A DNA stretch of 64,000 nucleotides from Flavobacteriales bacterium UBA7612 (lineage in GTDB: Bacteria; Bacteroidota; Bacteroidia; Flavobacteriales; Weeksellaceae): positions 62,001 to 126,000 of the forward strand of contig DLJQ01000004.1 of NCBI GenBank assembly GCA_002484335.1. Reading direction: 5' to 3'. A program made the translations under genes and the position numbers. Every line of letters starts with the position of its first letter. The stretch's first letter is position 1. The notes under the pieces are model-generated. The model was not told the origin of the DNA. It made no database searches and worked only from the letters and a program-made list of their open reading frames with translations. Below are positions 61,206-64,000 of the stretch, piece by piece.

Positions 61206-62978
61206 ATGCATCCTAATAGTTCACTTCGACTTTTTGATTTAGCAAAAAGACAATTAGAAATTTATCCAGATTTACCAATGTTTGTTTCAAAAACTAATGG
61301 TGAATGGCAAGGAATTACAACCAAAGTTTTTTTAGATCATGTCAATGAAATATCTAAAGGATTAATAGCTTGTGGAGTAAAAGCTGGAGATAAAGTCGCA
61401 TTAATTTCAGAAAATCGTGTTGAATGGAATATGATCGATTTTGCTGTACAGCAAATAGGAGGTGTAATGGTAGCCATCTATCCTAATATTTCAGATAACG
61501 ATTATCAATATATTTTTAATGATGCATCTATAAAATTATGTTTTGTAAGTAATATAGATTTATATACCCGTTTGGATGCCTTAAGAGATAAGCTTCCAAC
61601 ATTAGAATATTTATTTTCTATTAACAAGTATGATAATGTTCAAAATTGGCAAATTTTAATTGATAGAGGACAGTCTATATCTCAAACAAAAATCGATGAG
61701 TGTTCAGCTAAAGTGACTAACGAAGATTTAGCGATGCTTATCTATACTTCAGGAACAACAGGAAATCCAAAAGGAGTTATGTTGACTCATAAAAATGTGA
61801 TAAGTGATGTTGTTGCTTGTGAATATTCTACGCCATTAGAACCTTATCACAGAGCATTAACTTTTTTACCAGCTTGTCATGCCTACGAAAGAACATTACA
61901 GTATTTGTATATTTATATGGGACTTTCTATATATTTTGCAGAATCTACAGATAAAATAGGCGAGAATTTAAAAGAGATTAAGCCTCATATTATGACGGCT
62001 GTTCCTCGAGTGATTGAGAAAGTGTACGAGAAAATTATGGAAAAAGGTTCTCATTTATCAGGATTTAAAAATAAACTTTTTCATTGGGCTGTAAGAATAG
62101 GCGAGCAATATGATTTGGATGAAAATAAATTATCATTCATTTATAAATTAAAATTAGCCGTTGCTCGTAAATTAATTCTACAGCGTTGGTATGAAGGTTT
62201 AGGAGGAGAATTAATAGCAATTGTAACAGGTAGTGCAGGAATTCAAGAGAAAATAGTTAGAACTTTTTTAGCTGCCGAAATACCAATTTACGAAGGTTAT
62301 GGATTAACAGAAGCTTCACCAGTTGTTGCAGTTAATTGTTTCAAAAGAGGTAAGAAAATAGGAACAGTTGGGCCACCACTGAATGGAGTTGAGGTAAAAC
62401 TTGCAGATGATGGAGAAATATTAGTTCATGGTGATATTGTAATGAAAGGATATTATAATAATCCAGAAGCAACAGCTGAGGTTTTAAAAAATGGTTGGTT
62501 ATATACTGGTGATATTGGAGAATGGATTGATGGTAAGTATTTAAAAATTATCGATCGTAAAAAAGAAATGTTTAAAACTTCTGGTGGTAAATATGTTGTT
62601 CCTCAGCAAATAGAAAATAAAATGATGGAATCCCCATTTATTTCTCAATTCATAGTTGTTGGTGAAGGTGAAAAATTTCCAGGTGCATTTGTAGTTCCAA
62701 ATTATCAGAATTTACTAAAATGGTCAAAAGATAATAATAAAGGAATTGATGGGTTATCATTTGAAGAATTTCAAAAAAACAATTTAGTGAAAGAAAAAAT
62801 TGAAGATGAAATTAATAGAATAAATATAAATTTTGGACATTGGGAGCAAATTAAAAAAATTGCAATTATTCCTACAGAATTATCAATAGAATCAGGAGAA
62901 TTAACTCCAACACTGAAATATAAACGCAAAGTTATTTTAGAAAAATATAAAAAACAATATCAAGAAATTTACGGATAA
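61206..62978 (+). CDS. Long-chain acyl-CoA synthetase (AMP-binding), copy 2
   Basis: 590 residues. It has the same domain order and motifs as the gene before it (AMLIYTSGTTGNPKGVMLTHKN, FLPACHAYERTLQYLYIYMG, YEGYGLTEASPVVAVN, LYTGDIGEW, RKKEMFKTSGGKYVVPQQIE). The sequences diverge mostly in the substrate-channel region and the N-terminus, so the two copies may differ in chain-length preference. It is separated from copy 1 by the hairpin at 61114. Confidence 0.92.
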   Translation: MHPNSSLRLFDLAKRQLEIYPDLPMFVSKTNGEWQGITTKVFLDHVNEISKGLIACGVKAGDKVALISENRVEWNMIDFAVQQIGGVMVAIYPNISDNDYQYIFNDASIKLCFVSNIDLYTRLDALRDKLPTLEYLFSINKYDNVQNWQILIDRGQSISQTKIDECSAKVTNEDLAMLIYTSGTTGNPKGVMLTHKNVISDVVACEYSTPLEPYHRALTFLPACHAYERTLQYLYIYMGLSIYFAESTDKIGENLKEIKPHIMTAVPRVIEKVYEKIMEKGSHLSGFKNKLFHWAVRIGEQYDLDENKLSFIYKLKLAVARKLILQRWYEGLGGELIAIVTGSAGIQEKIVRTFLAAEIPIYEGYGLTEASPVVAVNCFKRGKKIGTVGPPLNGVEVKLADDGEILVHGDIVMKGYYNNPEATAEVLKNGWLYTGDIGEWIDGKYLKIIDRKKEMFKTSGGKYVVPQQIENKMMESPFISQFIVVGEGEKFPGAFVVPNYQNLLKWSKDNNKGIDGLSFEEFQKNNLVKEKIEDEINRININFGHWEQIKKIAIIPTELSIESGELTPTLKYKRKVILEKYKKQYQEIYG

Positions 62979-63110
62979 TATTATCATATTTATAGCTTAT
63001 TGTTGTAAAATAATAAATCTATTCTGTTCTTATTAAAATAATCAACATTTATATAAATAAATTGTAAAATCATTTATAAGTTTGACGTTATAATATAATA
63101 ATTACTTAGA

Positions 63111-64000
63111 ATGAATTCGAATTTATCATATTCAAGTGGTGCATCTAATTATCCTCTTCTTGGAGAAACTATAGGTGAGAATTTGAAAAATACTGTTGCT
63201 AAATTTCCTCAAAGAGAAGCTTTAGTTTGTGTAGAGCAAAATTATAGAGTAACTTATACAGAGTTTTATCATCAAACAGGAATGGTTGCAAAATCTCTTT
63301 TGTCAATTGGTCTTAAAAAAGGTGATAGAGTAGGTATTTGGGCACCAAATAGAGCTGAATGGGTACTTTTGCAATATGCTACCGCTCGTGTAGGAATTAT
63401 TTTAGTTAATCTAAATCCAGCTTATAGAGAAAGTGAATTAGAATTTGTTTTACAACAAGCAGAAATATCAGCAGTTTTTGCTTCGCTTCAATTTAAAACT
63501 AGCGAATATAAAAAAATGTTGAATAATGTAAAACCAAATTCAAAAACATTAGAACATGTTATTATTTTTGAAGAAGATTGGGATAATTTTTTACAATTAG
63601 GAGATGATATAACAACTTCAGAATTACAACAAGTAGAGCAATCAATACAGTTTGATGACGCAGTTAATATTCAATATACTTCTGGAACAACAGGTTTTCC
63701 TAAAGGAGTAACTTTAACTCATCATAATTTATTGAATAATGGCTTCTTTATAGGTATTAGACTTAATTATTCAAGTAAAGATAGAGTATGTATTCCTGTT
63801 CCATTTTATCACTGTTTTGGAATGGTAATAGGAAATTTAGCATGTACATCTCATGGTGCTTGTATGGTTATTCCTTCCTCTAGTTTTGATCCTTCATTAA
63901 CTTTAAATGCAGTTGAAACAGAAAAATGCACTTCTTTATACGGTGTTCCTACAATGTTCATCGCTGAATTAGACTTACCCAATTTTGATCGTTTTGATTT
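63111..64000 (+). CDS. Acyl-CoA synthetase (AMP-binding), N-terminal part (runs off the window)
   Basis: Only the first ~297 codons are present; the gene continues past base 64000. The start at 63111 gives MNSNLSYSSGASNYPLLG. The region contains FPQREALVCVEQNYRVTYTEF, GDRVGIWAPNRAEWVLLQYA, NIQYTSGTTGFPKGVTLTHHN (AMP-binding motif), PFYHCFGMVIGNLA and LYGVPTMFIAELDL. It resembles the medium/short-chain fatty-acyl-CoA synthases (FadK/AcsF-like) more than the two FadD15-like copies upstream. A possible -7 box, TAAGTTTG, lies at 63077-63084. Confidence 0.9.
   Translation, partial: MNSNLSYSSGASNYPLLGETIGENLKNTVAKFPQREALVCVEQNYRVTYTEFYHQTGMVAKSLLSIGLKKGDRVGIWAPNRAEWVLLQYATARVGIILVNLNPAYRESELEFVLQQAEISAVFASLQFKTSEYKKMLNNVKPNSKTLEHVIIFEEDWDNFLQLGDDITTSELQQVEQSIQFDDAVNIQYTSGTTGFPKGVTLTHHNLLNNGFFIGIRLNYSSKDRVCIPVPFYHCFGMVIGNLACTSHGACMVIPSSSFDPSLTLNAVETEKCTSLYGVPTMFIAELDLPNFDRFD

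Overview
The window is a strongly AT-rich piece of a Bacteroidota chromosome, most likely from the order Flavobacteriales (Weeksellaceae or Flavobacteriaceae). The reasons are two SusC-type receptors with a SusD partner, Bacteroidota-style promoters (TAnnTTTG -7 boxes, one with a well-spaced TTG -33 element), almost no Shine-Dalgarno sequences, and families such as DUF4230, DUF6150, DUF3526 and DUF4957/DUF5123. The genus cannot be fixed from the sequence alone.

Region 1 (1-20.6 kb) is a complete-looking pectin/polygalacturonate utilisation locus. One minus-strand operon encodes SusC, SusD, a surface beta-helix lipoprotein, a pectate lyase-pectinesterase fusion and a second SusC cut by the window edge. 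A second minus-strand operon (KduI, KduD, UxaC, KdgK, Eda, ExuT-like transporter, UxaB, UxaA) takes both unsaturated and saturated galacturonate to KDG and then to pyruvate plus glyceraldehyde-3-phosphate. A LacI-type regulator lies between them on the plus strand. Three copies of a TGTAATCGATTRYA-like palindrome, one per transcription unit, are its probable operators.

Region 2 (20.8-35.1 kb) holds a His-rich small protein, a TonB receptor and a lipoprotein (probably metal uptake), a YpdA-like reductase with a methyltransferase, two identical tRNA-Gln genes, a luciferase-like oxidoreductase, a seven-gene minus-strand set that includes a MurNAc-salvage module (AmgK-like kinase, stand-alone RapZ C-terminal domain, MurU-like uridylyltransferase), a nitroreductase and a 2OG-Fe(II) oxygenase.

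Region 3 (35.3-42.4 kb) is the most unusual part. It has the RNA ligase RtcB with a COG3541-type nucleotidyltransferase, then a second nucleotidyltransferase, an SPFH/slipin protein and a divergent WYL regulator. Between the SPFH and WYL genes lies an array of tRNA-like sequences: one near-complete mimic with a 6-nt anticodon loop, a 5' half carrying a displaced Lys(UUU)-type anticodon arm, and a 3' T-arm fragment. A terminator-like hairpin follows just before the SPFH gene. The nucleotidyltransferase-SPFH-tRNA-like-WYL block is bracketed by inverted ~165-bp repeats. I read this as a candidate RNA-repair or RNA-decoy system.

Region 4 (42.5-64 kb) contains a GNAT protein, an M14 peptidase, a thioredoxin-like lipoprotein and a DUF4230 protein; a Cys/His-rich small protein with a TonB receptor and an ABC-2 exporter; LpxK and purine nucleoside phosphorylase; a class II cyclic-nucleotide phosphodiesterase; an S9 peptidase and a YqiA-like hydrolase; and three successive AMP-binding acyl-CoA synthetases, the last cut by the window end. 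Six copies of an intergenic hairpin repeat (GGGCAATCCC...CTATTGC ends, variable apical hairpin) are scattered between 32.4 and 54.7 kb.
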